Positions 44,314-56,273 of a stretch of 64,000 nt of DNA are shown one piece after another. This DNA comes from Oscillospiraceae bacterium (GTDB lineage: Bacteria > Bacillota > Clostridia > Oscillospirales > Acutalibacteraceae). Where the stretch lies: the NCBI GenBank assembly GCA_015065975.1, contig SVPG01000008.1:21374-85373 (forward strand). The letters run 5' to 3'. The position numbers were made by a program, and so were the translations under genes. Positions within the stretch are counted from its first letter, which is position 1; every line of letters starts with the position of its first letter. A model generated the notes under the pieces. The model did no database searches and had not been told where the DNA came from. It saw only the letters and a program-made list of their open reading frames with translations.

Positions 44314-44399
44314 ATCCGCCTGAGGATTCGGGCTGGCAACCCGAAAGGTCAAAAACTAACCGGCAAATTAGCATTGATAAGGAGAGAATTCAAGCGGAT
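44314..44399 (-). ncRNA. Unidentified structured leader RNA
   Basis: On the minus strand ATCCGCTTGA (44399-44390) pairs over ten positions with TCAGGCGGAT (44323-44314). Inside are two hairpins, CTAA-TTTGCCGG-TTAG and TTCGGG-TTGCCAG-CCCGAA. One T-G pair in the closing helix becomes a C-A mismatch on the other strand, which favours the minus strand as the RNA. It resembles a riboswitch aptamer in size and layout, but I cannot match it to a class I know. Confidence 0.5.
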
Positions 44400-44626
44400 C
44401 TTTGAAAACAGGGATCTGCAAGTCCATAATCGGCAGAGAACATTGCGCCCCGTTCTGTTTCGAGCTTATATTATCACCCTTATATTACGCGAATATTACA
44501 TTTCGGCCGGCTTTAAGAATTTTTTGCAAGCAGCAATTCTTTTTTATCATAACTTAGAGCCTTTTTTCTGTCAACCTGATAAAACAAATTATCGTCCCTT
44601 TCGCACAAAAAAACCGCTCATATTTG
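44400..44626. other. Gap between two-component operon and V-ATPase operon
   Basis: On the minus strand TGATAATAT at 44468-44476 is a possible extended -10 for the regulator leader. On the plus strand AAGAATT and AATTCTT (44515-44544) form a hairpin followed by T, with no gene upstream to terminate. No coding region is supported here. Confidence 0.4.
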
Positions 44627-44655
44627 TTGCCAACTATGGAATATTATGATATACT
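44627..44655 (+). promoter_or_regulatory. Promoter of the V-ATPase operon
   Basis: TTGCCA, 17-base spacer and an extended TGATATACT. The start falls near 44662, giving a short leader to the TTG at 44701. Confidence 0.8.
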
Positions 44656-44700
44656 GAATTCAAAATACCTATATCATCTGTTAATATGGTGGTGAATAAT

Positions 44701-45024
44701 TTGGCACAGGAAACCATTGACCGCATAAGGGAAGCTGAAGAGAAGGCAAAGGCTGTTATTGACGCAGCTTACAAAGAGGCTGAGAAAACAATCGCCGATT
44801 CGAGAGAGCTTTCCGATTCCCAGTACAATGAAGCCATATCAGCCGCGCAGAGGGCTGCCGATATCACTCTTGATGCTTCAAGAGATGAGAATTCAAAGCT
44901 GCTCACCGACGAGGCTTCAAAAAGCGCAAAGGACTGCGCTAAACTGAAAAAGGACATCGAGCCGAAACTCGACGACGCCATCAGTGCTGTTATAGCCGAA
45001 ATAATCGGCGGAAAAGAAGGTTAA
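44701..45024 (+). CDS. V-type ATPase peripheral-stalk subunit (G/H, NtpF type)
   Basis: 107 residues, almost entirely helical with high Lys/Glu/Ala content (REAEEKAKAVIDAAYKEAEK), the coiled coil of the G/H-type peripheral stalk that pairs with subunit E. I chose the TTG at 44701 (MAQETIDRI) because GGTGGTG lies six bases before it; an ATG at 44686 would put the ribosome site inside the gene. First gene of the operon, two bases before subunit I. Confidence 0.87.
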   Translation: MAQETIDRIREAEEKAKAVIDAAYKEAEKTIADSRELSDSQYNEAISAAQRAADITLDASRDENSKLLTDEASKSAKDCAKLKKDIEPKLDDAISAVIAEIIGGKEG

Positions 45025-45025
45025 T

Positions 45026-47531
<2,506 letters not shown>

Positions 47532-47567
47532 TAATAAAAGTATCTATTCCGAAAGGAACTTTCACAT

Positions 47568-48173
47568 ATGACCGGACTGGATAAAATAATTCAAACAATA
47601 GCCGACGACGCTCAGCGTGAGGCCGACCGTATTATTGCCGACGCTCGCATCGAGGCTAAGAAAATTAACGACGACGCCTATTCAAAAGCTGAGATTGACT
47701 GCGCACGGATAGTTACGGACGCAAGAGAAAAAGCTGCTCTTTTCAGCAAAATTTCAGTCTCGGGCGCTCAGGTGGAGGGACGCAAGAGAATGCTCTCCGC
47801 TCAGCGTGAGGTTGTCGATTACGTTATCGCCCAGGCTCTTGCAAAGCTTCGCTCACTGCCTGATGACAAGTACTTTGACATTGTCACGAGCCTGTGCGTC
47901 CGTTATGCTCACGGCAGCGGTCAGCTTGTCCTTTCAGAAAAGGACAAGGCAAGACTGCCTTCCGATTTCTCTGCAAAACTCGAAAAGGCTCTTTCTTCGA
48001 CAGGTGCATCGCTTGCAATAGCTGATGACTGTGCCCGTATCGACGGCGGCTTCATTCTCCGTTACGGCGGAATCGAGGAAAACTGTTCCTTCGAGGCTAT
48101 TGCCGAGGACAAAAAAGACGAAATATCCGATAAGCTTAATTCCATGCTTTTCGGAAATACAGCGGCCCGGTAA
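47568..48173 (+). CDS. V-type ATPase subunit E
   Basis: 201 residues. The N-terminal half is a charged helix (DDAQREADRIIADARIEAKKIND) that forms the peripheral-stalk coiled coil; the C-terminal half is the globular head-binding domain (IDGGFILRYGGIEENCSFEAI). GAAAGGA precedes the ATG. It links the stator to the catalytic head. Confidence 0.94.
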   Translation: MTGLDKIIQTIADDAQREADRIIADARIEAKKINDDAYSKAEIDCARIVTDAREKAALFSKISVSGAQVEGRKRMLSAQREVVDYVIAQALAKLRSLPDDKYFDIVTSLCVRYAHGSGQLVLSEKDKARLPSDFSAKLEKALSSTGASLAIADDCARIDGGFILRYGGIEENCSFEAIAEDKKDEISDKLNSMLFGNTAAR

Positions 48174-48198
48174 CGCGGCATTGAAAGGAAGTTTACTT

Positions 48199-49164
48199 AT
48201 GCGTGATACCGATTATGCCTATGCCGTGGCGCGTGTCAGATCAAACGAATGTAATCTTCTGACAAAACAGGATATCGATTCTCTTATGGCTGCACCCGAT
48301 TGCGATGCCTGCCTGTCGCGTCTTGCGGGCAAAGGCTGGGGCGGTCAGGGCCGGCGCTTCGAAAACGAAAGCGCAATGATCGACGCTCAATGTGAGCGTA
48401 TGTGGAGTCTTATCGGCGAGATTGCTCCCGACCTCAGCGTTTTTGATTCTCTGCGCATTCCAAACGATTATCACAATCTCAAAGCGGCAATAAAGGCTTT
48501 TGTAACAGGTCAGGAGCCCGATCGTTTCTTTATCACACCTTATACTGTTGAGCCTTCGGTTATCACCGAAGCGATAAAGGAGCGAAATTATTCCCTGCTC
48601 CCCGAGCATATGCAGACAGCGGCGCAGGATGCCTTCCGCACGCTTCTCGAGCAGCGAAACGGTCAGCTTTGCGACATAATTATTGACAAAGCTTCCCTGG
48701 AGGCTTCGCTCGAAAATGCTAAAAAATACGGCGGAACGCTTCTTGAACTCGCCAAGCTTTCCATACTGAGATCAAACATTAAAATAGCCTGGCGCTGTTC
48801 TCTTCAGAAACGTTCGGCAAACTTTATTGCAAAGGCTCTTGCCGAAGGCTGCAGCCCTGACACAGCGCAGCTCACTGCTGCATCTCTTGAGGGTAAAGAC
48901 GCTGTAATCGAACTGCTCCACAGCATCGACAGCGGACTCGAAAAAGCACTCTCTGAAGAGGGTGTTGAGGGCTTTGACAAAGCCTGTGACAACAAACGCA
49001 CACAGCTTCTCACAAAAGCAAAATATACCCCGCTCGGAGTCGATCCGCTTATTGCATATATGATCGCCTGCGAGAACGAAATAAGAAACGTTCGTCTCAT
49101 CTTTACGGGAAAACGAAACTGTATTCCCGACGAACGGATAAGAACAATGCTCAGAGAAGTTTAA
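48199..49164 (+). CDS. V-type ATPase subunit C (d type)
   Basis: 321 residues. The start DTDYAYAVARVRSNECNLLTKQDIDSLM and later NDYHNLKAAIKAF and PLIAYMIACENEIRNVRLIF are signatures of the NtpC/AtpC subunit, which seats the rotor shaft on the membrane ring. I chose the ATG at 48199 with GAAAGGA upstream. Confidence 0.95.
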   Translation: MRDTDYAYAVARVRSNECNLLTKQDIDSLMAAPDCDACLSRLAGKGWGGQGRRFENESAMIDAQCERMWSLIGEIAPDLSVFDSLRIPNDYHNLKAAIKAFVTGQEPDRFFITPYTVEPSVITEAIKERNYSLLPEHMQTAAQDAFRTLLEQRNGQLCDIIIDKASLEASLENAKKYGGTLLELAKLSILRSNIKIAWRCSLQKRSANFIAKALAEGCSPDTAQLTAASLEGKDAVIELLHSIDSGLEKALSEEGVEGFDKACDNKRTQLLTKAKYTPLGVDPLIAYMIACENEIRNVRLIFTGKRNCIPDERIRTMLREV

Positions 49165-49182
49165 CAGTGAGGTATATTCTTT

Positions 49183-49500
49183 ATGTATGATATAGCGGTC
49201 ATCGGTGACCGCGACAGCGTTTATGCTTTCGCGGCACTCGGACTACACGTCATGCCGGCTCAGGACAAGGAGGAGGCTCTCTCGCTCCTTTCCCGACTGG
49301 ATCTGACAAAGTATGCCGTCGTTTATATTACGGAACAGCTTGCTTCCCAGCTTGAAAACGAACTTCGCCAATACACAGAATCACCTGTACCCGCAATCAT
49401 CCCCATTCCGGGTATATTGGGAAACACGGGTATCGGTATGGAATCGGTCAAGCTTGCCGTGGAAAGAGCAGTCGGCTCGGATATAATCGGCGCCAATTAA
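49183..49500 (+). CDS. V-type ATPase subunit F (NtpG type)
   Basis: 105 residues. The start YDIAVIGDRDSVYAFAALGL and the end GMESVKLAVERAVGSDI match the central-stalk F subunit. Together with subunit D it forms the rotating shaft. Confidence 0.94.
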   Translation: MYDIAVIGDRDSVYAFAALGLHVMPAQDKEEALSLLSRLDLTKYAVVYITEQLASQLENELRQYTESPVPAIIPIPGILGNTGIGMESVKLAVERAVGSDIIGAN

Positions 49501-49533
49501 CAAAATCAATAACTGATAAAGGGCGTATTTGAT

Positions 49534-51282
49534 ATGAGCAATGGCATTATCAGAAAAGTTGCCGGTCCGCTCGTTATTGCGGACGGTATGCGCGACGCAA
49601 ATATGTTTGACGTTGTGCGCGTTTCCAACGAAAACCTCATAGGCGAAATCATCGAGATGCACGGCGATGCCGCATCCATTCAGGTCTATGAAGAAACCAG
49701 CGGTCTCGGACCGGGTGAGCCTGTTGTATCGGTCGGTGAACCCATGAGCGTCGAGCTCGGACCGGGTCTTATAGGCAGTATATTCGACGGTATTCAGCGT
49801 CCGCTCGACGCTATTATGCGCATATCGGGCACCAACATCGCACGAGGTGTTCAGGTTCCTTCTCTCGACAGAAGCAAGAAATGGTATTTCAAGCCCTGCG
49901 TAAAAGTCGGAATGAAGGTATCGGGCGGCGACATCATCGGTACCGTCAAGGAAACCGAGGTCGTTGAACAGAAAATAATGGTTCCGCCTACAATGAGCGG
50001 TTCAATCAAAAAAATAAACCAGGGCGAGTTCACTGTTGATGAAACGGTATGTATTCTCGACACCGCCGACGGCGAAAAGGTTCTGACACTTGCTCAGAAA
50101 TGGCCTGTCAGACGCGGACGTCCTTATGCAAAGAAACTGACTCCCGAGGTTCCTCTCGTCACGGGACAGCGTGTTATAGACACCATGTTCCCCATCGCCA
50201 AGGGCGGCGTTGCTGCCGTTCCCGGACCTTTCGGAAGCGGCAAGACTGTTGTTCAGCATCAGCTTGCAAAATGGGCTACGGCTGATATAGTTGTTTACAT
50301 CGGCTGCGGTGAACGCGGAAACGAGATGACCGACGTTCTCAATGAGTTCCCCGAGCTTATCGACCCGAAAACAGGCAAATCACTTATGGAGCGCACTGTG
50401 CTTATCGCAAACACTTCCGATATGCCCGTTGCTGCCCGTGAGGCTTCTATATACACAGGTATAACCATTGCGGAATATTTCCGTGACATGGGATATTCGG
50501 TCGCTCTGATGGCCGACTCCACCTCCAGATGGGCTGAGGCTCTGCGCGAGATGTCGGGTCGTCTTGAAGAAATGCCCGGTGAGGAAGGCTATCCCGCATA
50601 TCTCGGTTCACGTCTTGCACAGTTCTATGAGCGTGCCGGCCGTGTTATCTCCCTCGGTTCCGACGGCAGAGAGGGTGCACTCTCGGTCATCGGTGCGGTT
50701 TCACCTCCCGGCGGCGATATTTCCGAGCCTGTTTCTCAGGCAACACTGCGAATTGTCAAAGTCTTCTGGGGACTTGACGCAAACCTCGCTTACAAGCGTC
50801 ACTTCCCTGCAATCAACTGGCTGACCTCATATTCTCTCTATCTTGATTTCCTCGGCAAATGGTTTGACAAGTCGGCCGGTTCCGACTGGATGGACTGCCG
50901 TTCAAGAATAATGGCTCTGCTTCAGGACGAATCGGAACTCGAGGAGATTGTCAACCTCGTCGGTATGGACGCTCTTTCTGCTCCCGACCGTCTCAAGCTT
51001 GAAACAGCGCGTTCGATAAGAGAGGACTTCCTCCACCAGGATGCTTTCCACGAGGTCGACACATACACAAGCCTGCACAAGCAGCTTGTTATGATGCGTC
51101 TTGTTCTTGCATACTACGACAAGTGCTCCGCAGCTCTCAACAAGGGCATCGGAATCGACACGCTTGTTGCTCTTCCTGTCAGAGAGCGTATAGGCAGAAT
51201 CAAATATGTAACTGAGAAACAGGTCGATGCTGAATTCAAGTCTATCATAGGTGATCTTGACCGCCAGCTCGCAGAGGTATAA
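49534..51282 (+). CDS. V-type ATPase catalytic subunit A
   Basis: 582 residues. Walker A is GPFGSGKTV near residue 232, in the A-subunit form; the family insertion (residues 115-195) and the loops [13 protein letters not shown] and [14 protein letters not shown] are intact. It hydrolyses ATP to drive rotation, or makes ATP in reverse. Its gene ends two bases before the TPR gene, not directly before subunit B as is usual. Confidence 0.98.
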   Translation: MSNGIIRKVAGPLVIADGMRDANMFDVVRVSNENLIGEIIEMHGDAASIQVYEETSGLGPGEPVVSVGEPMSVELGPGLIGSIFDGIQRPLDAIMRISGTNIARGVQVPSLDRSKKWYFKPCVKVGMKVSGGDIIGTVKETEVVEQKIMVPPTMSGSIKKINQGEFTVDETVCILDTADGEKVLTLAQKWPVRRGRPYAKKLTPEVPLVTGQRVIDTMFPIAKGGVAAVPGPFGSGKTVVQHQLAKWATADIVVYIGCGERGNEMTDVLNEFPELIDPKTGKSLMERTVLIANTSDMPVAAREASIYTGITIAEYFRDMGYSVALMADSTSRWAEALREMSGRLEEMPGEEGYPAYLGSRLAQFYERAGRVISLGSDGREGALSVIGAVSPPGGDISEPVSQATLRIVKVFWGLDANLAYKRHFPAINWLTSYSLYLDFLGKWFDKSAGSDWMDCRSRIMALLQDESELEEIVNLVGMDALSAPDRLKLETARSIREDFLHQDAFHEVDTYTSLHKQLVMMRLVLAYYDKCSAALNKGIGIDTLVALPVRERIGRIKYVTEKQVDAEFKSIIGDLDRQLAEV

Positions 51283-51283
51283 G

Positions 51284-52117
51284 ATGCTCAGATATTATAA
51301 AAAGCCGACCGGCATTTATATTATGCTATGCACTCTCGCACTCGTATTGTTTCTTGTGTGCGTGATACCAAACGACGATCTTCCTTTTCTTGTCTGCCTT
51401 ATTCTGTATCTGTTCATGCTGTGCATTATCCTCTTTGCAGGAAAATTCGCTTCAAGGCTTGCACTCTCAGAGCATAACCGAATACAGAAAACACTCGACG
51501 AACAATGTGATCCGCAGGCGTATATCGATTCCCTCTCTCCTATGATGAAAAGGGCGATGAAGGTAGAAAAGATAACAAACGGTGCTTCGTATTACGGAGC
51601 TATGCTTCGGCTCAACAGAGCTGTTGCGCTCAGTTGTCTCGGCGAATTTGACGAAGCTATCGAAGAGACAGACAAAGTCCTGTCTCTTGCGGCAACAGAC
51701 AAATATCGCATAATCAAAATGATGGGCTGCCATAATCTTGCCTCATTTTACAGAACACGTGCAGGCGAGGGTGATATTGAAACAGCCCGCGAAAAGCTTT
51801 CCACAGCAAAAGAGCTTCTTCGTGAGCTGCAGCCGACTCTGTCGACAAATTTTCCAACCTATCATAATATAATTTGCTGTATGGAACACTCAATAGATAT
51901 CGATGAAAGCAAAAATCTTGAATCTGCCCGTGAATTTTTCAAAAAGCAGCTTGAATTTCCCACCGGCACACGCGCCGAGCTGAGCTATCGCGATGCACTC
52001 GCGCGCATCTGTCTGGCTCTCGGGGAAACAGATGCCGCAAACGAGCAGTTTGCCGTAATTGCTCAGAAGGGCAGCAAAACGTATCTCGGACGCGAGGCTG
52101 CTAAAAAACTCGCGTAA
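51284..52117 (+). CDS. Membrane-anchored TPR-like protein inside the V-ATPase operon
   Basis: 277 residues. Two hydrophobic helices lie at about 11-31 and 34-56, then a soluble helical region with TPR-type repeats (AMLRLNRAVALSCLGEFDEAIEETDKVLSL and DALARICLALGETDAANEQFAVIA). I chose the ATG at 51284: GAGGT lies in the end of subunit A, so the two genes are coupled. It is not one of the known V-ATPase subunits. Its place between A and B suggests a role in assembly or membrane placement, but that is inference. Confidence 0.8.
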   Translation: MLRYYKKPTGIYIMLCTLALVLFLVCVIPNDDLPFLVCLILYLFMLCIILFAGKFASRLALSEHNRIQKTLDEQCDPQAYIDSLSPMMKRAMKVEKITNGASYYGAMLRLNRAVALSCLGEFDEAIEETDKVLSLAATDKYRIIKMMGCHNLASFYRTRAGEGDIETAREKLSTAKELLRELQPTLSTNFPTYHNIICCMEHSIDIDESKNLESAREFFKKQLEFPTGTRAELSYRDALARICLALGETDAANEQFAVIAQKGSKTYLGREAAKKLA

Positions 52118-52141
52118 ACTCAAACGAAAGGGTTTGAACCA

Positions 52142-53518
52142 ATGCCAAGAGAATACAGAACAATAGAAGAAGTATCCGGACCTCTTATGCTCGTCAAGGG
52201 CGTTGAGGGCGTAAAGTATAATGAACTCGGCGAGATCGAGCTCGCCAACGGCGAGCGACGCCGCTGCAAGGTGCTTGAAATAAACGGCACCGATGCTATG
52301 GTTCAGCTTTTTGAATCATCTGCCGGTATAAATCTTTCCGACAGCAAGGTGCGTTTTCTCGGACGAAGCATGGAGCTTGCAGTTTCCGAGGACATGCTTG
52401 CCCGTGTTTTTGACGGACTCGGCCGTCCTATTGACGGCGGTCCCGAAATAATTCCCGAGTTTCGGCGTGACGTCAACGGTCAGCCGATGAATCCTGCTGC
52501 AAGAAACTATCCGCAGGAGTTCATTCAGACAGGCGTATCGGCTATCGACGGACTCAACACACTGGTCAGAGGACAGAAGCTTCCCATCTTCTCCGCTTCC
52601 GGTCTTCCCCACGCAAACCTCGCTGCTCAGATTGCAAGGCAGGCGAAGGTTCGCGGCAAGGACGAGCAGTTTGCCGTTGTTTTTGCCGCTGTCGGCATTA
52701 CATTCGAGGAATCAAACTTCTTTATAAATTCCTTCAAGGAGACAGGCGCTATCGACCGTACTGTTCTCTTTGTCAACCTCGCAAATGACCCTGCCATCGA
52801 GCGTATCGCCACTCCGCGTATGGCTCTGACCGCCGCTGAGTATCTCGCTTTTGAAAAGGGTATGCACGTTCTTGTCATCATAACCGACATCACCAACTAT
52901 GCCGATGCTCTTCGTGAGGTTTCCGCCGCACGAAAAGAAGTTCCCGGCAGACGCGGTTATCCCGGATATATGTACACCGACCTTGCTTCTCTTTATGAGC
53001 GCGCAGGTCGTCTCAAGGGAAAAGACGGTTCCATAACCCTCATTCCCATTCTTACCATGCCCGAAGATGACAAGACCCACCCCATCCCCGACCTTACGGG
53101 TTACATCACCGAGGGACAGATCATTCTTTCCCGTGAGCTTTTCCGCAAGGGCATTCAGCCGCCCGTTGATGTTCTCCCCTCCCTTTCCCGACTCAAGGAC
53201 AAGGGCATCGGTAAAGGCAAAACAAGAGAGGACCATGCAAACACAATGAACCAGCTCTTCGCCGCCTATGCACGAGGCAAGGACGCAAAGGAGCTCATGG
53301 TAATTCTCGGAGAGGCTGCTCTGACCGACATCGACAAGCTTTATGCAAAATTTGCCGATGAATTTGAGAAGAAATATGTATCTCAGGGATTTGACGCAGA
53401 CCGTTCTATCGAAGAGACTCTTGAGGTCGGCTGGGAGCTTCTCTCCATTCTCCCCCGTTCCGAACTCAAGAGAATCAAAGACGAGTATCTCGACAGATAT
53501 TATCAGGCACAAACTTGA
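52142..53518 (+). CDS. V-type ATPase subunit B
   Basis: 458 residues. It starts [41 protein letters not shown] marks the non-catalytic nucleotide site without a Walker A, and [15 protein letters not shown] follows. It alternates with A in the head. AAAGGG lies before the ATG, 24 bases after the TPR gene. Confidence 0.97.
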   Translation: MPREYRTIEEVSGPLMLVKGVEGVKYNELGEIELANGERRRCKVLEINGTDAMVQLFESSAGINLSDSKVRFLGRSMELAVSEDMLARVFDGLGRPIDGGPEIIPEFRRDVNGQPMNPAARNYPQEFIQTGVSAIDGLNTLVRGQKLPIFSASGLPHANLAAQIARQAKVRGKDEQFAVVFAAVGITFEESNFFINSFKETGAIDRTVLFVNLANDPAIERIATPRMALTAAEYLAFEKGMHVLVIITDITNYADALREVSAARKEVPGRRGYPGYMYTDLASLYERAGRLKGKDGSITLIPILTMPEDDKTHPIPDLTGYITEGQIILSRELFRKGIQPPVDVLPSLSRLKDKGIGKGKTREDHANTMNQLFAAYARGKDAKELMVILGEAALTDIDKLYAKFADEFEKKYVSQGFDADRSIEETLEVGWELLSILPRSELKRIKDEYLDRYYQAQT

Positions 53519-53532
53519 TTTGAGGTGTTGGC

Positions 53533-54195
53533 GTGGCTAAGGTACTCAATGTAAATCCGACCCGTATGGAGCTTTCGAAGCTGAAAAAGCGTCTGGCTAC
53601 CGCACGGCGAGGACATAAGCTGTTAAAGGATAAGCGCGATGAGCTGATGCGTCAGTTCCTCGATCTTGTCCGCGAAAACAAAACACTGCGAAAAAAGGTT
53701 GAGGAAGGTCTCAGAGAGGCTAACAAGAGTCTCGCTCTTGCTCGCGGCATTATGAGCGATCAGGTTGCCGAAACGGCACTGCTCTGTCCGAGTCAGGAGG
53801 TCACCCTCGAGCTTGGTTCAAAGAACATCATGAGTGTTGACGTTCCCGTTTACACCGCAAAAACCCGCACCCCGAACGAGGACGACATCTTCTGTTACGG
53901 ACTGGCTTTCACACCCGTTGAGCTGGACAGCGCAATAAGTGAGCTCAACTCGCTGCTTCCCGATCTTCTGCGGCTTGCACAGGTTGAAAAATCAGTTCAG
54001 ATGATGGCTGTTGAAATTGAAAAAACGCGCAGAAGAGTCAATGCTCTTGAGCACGTTATGATACCTCGATATGTTGACACCATCAGAATGATAACCATGA
54101 AACTTGACGAAAATGAACGAAGCAACACCGCACGTCTCATGAAGGTCAAGGATATGATGATCCAAGAGCAGTATTCTGCAAAACAGCAGGCATAA
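53533..54195 (+). CDS. V-type ATPase subunit D
   Basis: 220 residues. The start NVNPTRMELSKLKKRLATARRGHKLLKDKRDELMRQF is the family signature of the central rotor shaft, followed by a long C-terminal helix (NALEHVMIPRYVDTIRMI). The start is GTG with GAGGTG upstream. Last V-ATPase subunit gene; no H/J-type extras follow. Confidence 0.96.
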   Translation: MAKVLNVNPTRMELSKLKKRLATARRGHKLLKDKRDELMRQFLDLVRENKTLRKKVEEGLREANKSLALARGIMSDQVAETALLCPSQEVTLELGSKNIMSVDVPVYTAKTRTPNEDDIFCYGLAFTPVELDSAISELNSLLPDLLRLAQVEKSVQMMAVEIEKTRRRVNALEHVMIPRYVDTIRMITMKLDENERSNTARLMKVKDMMIQEQYSAKQQA

Positions 54196-54260
54196 CATCT
54201 TTTTATTTAGACAAAATTATATGAACTGCTTTGCAGTTCAGTTTGAAAGGTTTGAAACAT

Positions 54261-54800
54261 ATGAACATCTGGCACCACATCGAAAAGGACAGGATCGAGC
54301 CCGAAGAATTTTACGCTTGTATCGAAATTTCAAAGGGCAGCAGAAACAAGTATGAGCTTGACAAGAAAACAGGTCTGCTCAAGCTTGACCGTGTTCTTTA
54401 CACATCGATGATCTATCCTGCAAACTACGGATTTATCCCCCGTACACTTGCTGCTGACAACGACCCTCTTGACGTTATGGTTCTTTGTCAGGAATCCATT
54501 CGTCCTATGACACTTGTCAAATGCAAGCCCATCGGTATGGTTATTATGACCGACAGTGACTGCGACGACGAAAAGATAGTCTGTGTTCCCGTAGGCGATC
54601 CCGCTTACTGCAATTACAACGACATCAGCGAGCTTCCCGCACACACCTTCGAAAAGATGATCCACTTCTTTGAGTTCTACAAGACTCTCGAAGGCAAGAC
54701 CGTACGCATCGAAGGCGCTCCTCAGGGACGCGATGTTGCTGTTGCAACAATAAAGAAATATATCGATTCCTACGAAAACTATTTCGGCGGAAGAGTGTGA
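54261..54800 (+). CDS. ppa: Soluble inorganic pyrophosphatase, family I
   Basis: 179 residues. EISKGSRNKYELDKKTG and YGFIPRTL precede the metal motif DNDPLDVMVL; the YNDISELP region also fits. It hydrolyses pyrophosphate and pulls biosynthetic reactions forward. I chose the ATG at 54261, with AAAGG about ten bases upstream. It is 65 bases after subunit D; a GAACTGC-TTT-GCAGTTC hairpin lies between, so it may be partly separate from the ATPase transcript. Confidence 0.95.
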   Translation: MNIWHHIEKDRIEPEEFYACIEISKGSRNKYELDKKTGLLKLDRVLYTSMIYPANYGFIPRTLAADNDPLDVMVLCQESIRPMTLVKCKPIGMVIMTDSDCDDEKIVCVPVGDPAYCNYNDISELPAHTFEKMIHFFEFYKTLEGKTVRIEGAPQGRDVAVATIKKYIDSYENYFGGRV

Positions 54801-54852
54801 TATAAGTTTCGTACTGCATTAAAAAAATCAACTCGGAAAGAGGTATTATTCT

Positions 54853-55833
54853 ATGAGGCATAATAGGTTTTATCGCCTGCTCAGTCTTCTGCTGATATGC
54901 CTGCTGGTTCTCGGCGGATGCTCCGCACCCGAAAGCACTGAGACTCCCGACGATGTTGTTCCAGCACCTCAGGAACCGGAGGTAACCGTCGGAAGCGGAA
55001 AGACATATTCCGACGAGCTCCTTGACGAGGAACGCAGCAGCATAACAATCGGAAAGCTCTCGTCAGAACACATCTATTACAGCGAAGTTGTCACATTGGA
55101 TCCCGAATGTGCCGAATACATCAACGAGATATCCATATACGACAAGGAGATCGATGACACATTCATCGTTCATGTTTCTCTTCCGCCCGAGTACGATGAA
55201 TCTAAAGAATATCCTATGATTGTTATGACCGACGGCGTATGGAGACTGAGCGACCATCCGGAGCTTCGTCCACTTATGGTCAATGGCGAGATCGAGCCGG
55301 TTATAATGGTAAGTATCGGTTATCCCAACGACTATAATTACAACGAGATCAGAGAGCGTGATCTTGTACGCGATCCCGAAAGCTATCTGCATTTTATCGT
55401 TGACAATCTTGTTCCCTATCTTTCTGAGATATACTCGGTTGATCCTGAAAACATGACTCTTACGGGTCATTCATACGGCGGTCATTGGGCATATTACGCA
55501 CTGTTCAACAGTGATACCATCGGAAAGAACACCTTTAAGAATTATTATATCGGAAGTCCCTCAATCGGAGAAAAGTCCTATGGACAGATGATATTCTATT
55601 TCGAAAACGAATATTACAAACGCTGCAAAGAGCTTGACTGCAGAGTTTATGTAACAGTCGGAGCAGATGAAGAATTTGATTTCATCGCAACCATCGAAAG
55701 CTTTGTGAAAGATATAGAAAAACACGATTACAGCGGTCTTGAACTCACCTACGAGGTTATCGAAGGATACGATCACGACACTGTTTTCAAGCCTTCTATC
55801 AAAAACACAATGAAAATGTTCTACGGAAAATAA
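54853..55833 (+). CDS. Lipoprotein alpha/beta hydrolase (esterase D-like)
   Basis: 326 residues. The signal peptide ends with lipobox LVLGGC, so it is probably anchored on the outer face of the membrane. An Asp/Glu/Pro-rich linker follows. The nucleophile elbow is GHSYGG; the general acid Asp and GYDHDTVF (His) complete a plausible triad. The layout resembles the IroE/Fes esterase group, enzymes that cut ester bonds of siderophores or acyl groups on sugars. The substrate is not known. The gene has its own ribosome site GGAAAGAGG. Confidence 0.85.
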   Translation: MRHNRFYRLLSLLLICLLVLGGCSAPESTETPDDVVPAPQEPEVTVGSGKTYSDELLDEERSSITIGKLSSEHIYYSEVVTLDPECAEYINEISIYDKEIDDTFIVHVSLPPEYDESKEYPMIVMTDGVWRLSDHPELRPLMVNGEIEPVIMVSIGYPNDYNYNEIRERDLVRDPESYLHFIVDNLVPYLSEIYSVDPENMTLTGHSYGGHWAYYALFNSDTIGKNTFKNYYIGSPSIGEKSYGQMIFYFENEYYKRCKELDCRVYVTVGADEEFDFIATIESFVKDIEKHDYSGLELTYEVIEGYDHDTVFKPSIKNTMKMFYGK

Positions 55834-55838
55834 CTTCA

Positions 55839-55879
55839 AAAAAGACCTCGCAGAGAACAATTCTCTGCGAGGTCTTTTA
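55839..55879. terminator. Bidirectional terminator
   Basis: AAAAGACCTCGCAGAGAA pairs with TTCTCTGCGAGGTCTTTT around a three-base loop, between the converging esterase and lipoprotein genes. Confidence 0.93.
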
Positions 55880-55890
55880 ATTATTTCACA

Positions 55891-56259
55891 TTACCATTCT
55901 TCTATAAACACATTATCTTCATACTCACCGAACCATACCATCTCGGAATCTCTTTCGTAGAAAGCACAGTCGTAATAGACGTTTATGCCATATGAATCCT
56001 CAAGCGCAGGAAGACCGATACAGTTGATCGTTTCGCCGTCGGTAAATACAAAGATATATTGCTTGACTCCGAATTCGCCCGCATTGTGATAGAACACGTA
56101 ATCATATTCAAAGCTGTCGTCAAAATACTCGTCGGCAATGCTCAGCACCGTCTCAAGATTTTCTTCTTCGACCTCTTTTTCATCAAACGAAACACATCCC
56201 ACACAGCAAAGCAGCACGGCAAACGCGAGAATAATTCCAATAAATCCTGTTCTTTTCAT
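55891..56259 (-). CDS. Small lipoprotein, function unknown
   Basis: 122 residues. The signal peptide ends at lipobox LCCVGC; the mature part of about 100 residues is very acidic and Tyr/Phe-rich. I do not recognise it. It starts 14 bases after the degenerate kinase gene, so the two are probably cotranscribed and may act at the same membrane site. Confidence 0.75.
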   Translation of the reverse strand: MKRTGFIGIILAFAVLLCCVGCVSFDEKEVEEENLETVLSIADEYFDDSFEYDYVFYHNAGEFGVKQYIFVFTDGETINCIGLPALEDSYGINVYYDCAFYERDSEMVWFGEYEDNVFIEEW

Positions 56260-56273
56260 TCTTTACCTCAAAA

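Noticed and set aside
44324..44362. Plus-strand stem-loop followed by AAAAACTAA, reminiscent of a preQ1-I riboswitch
   Set aside because: Loop and spacing do not fit the preQ1 consensus, and no gene follows on the plus strand before the next promoter.
44515..44546. Plus-strand terminator-like hairpin
   Set aside because: There is no plus-strand gene upstream to terminate; it is probably chance AT-rich symmetry, so it is mentioned only in the gap entry.
44263..44649. A 128-codon plus-strand frame in the gap before the V-ATPase operon
   Set aside because: It crosses the structured minus-strand leader and the V-ATPase promoter, has no ribosome site and resembles nothing.
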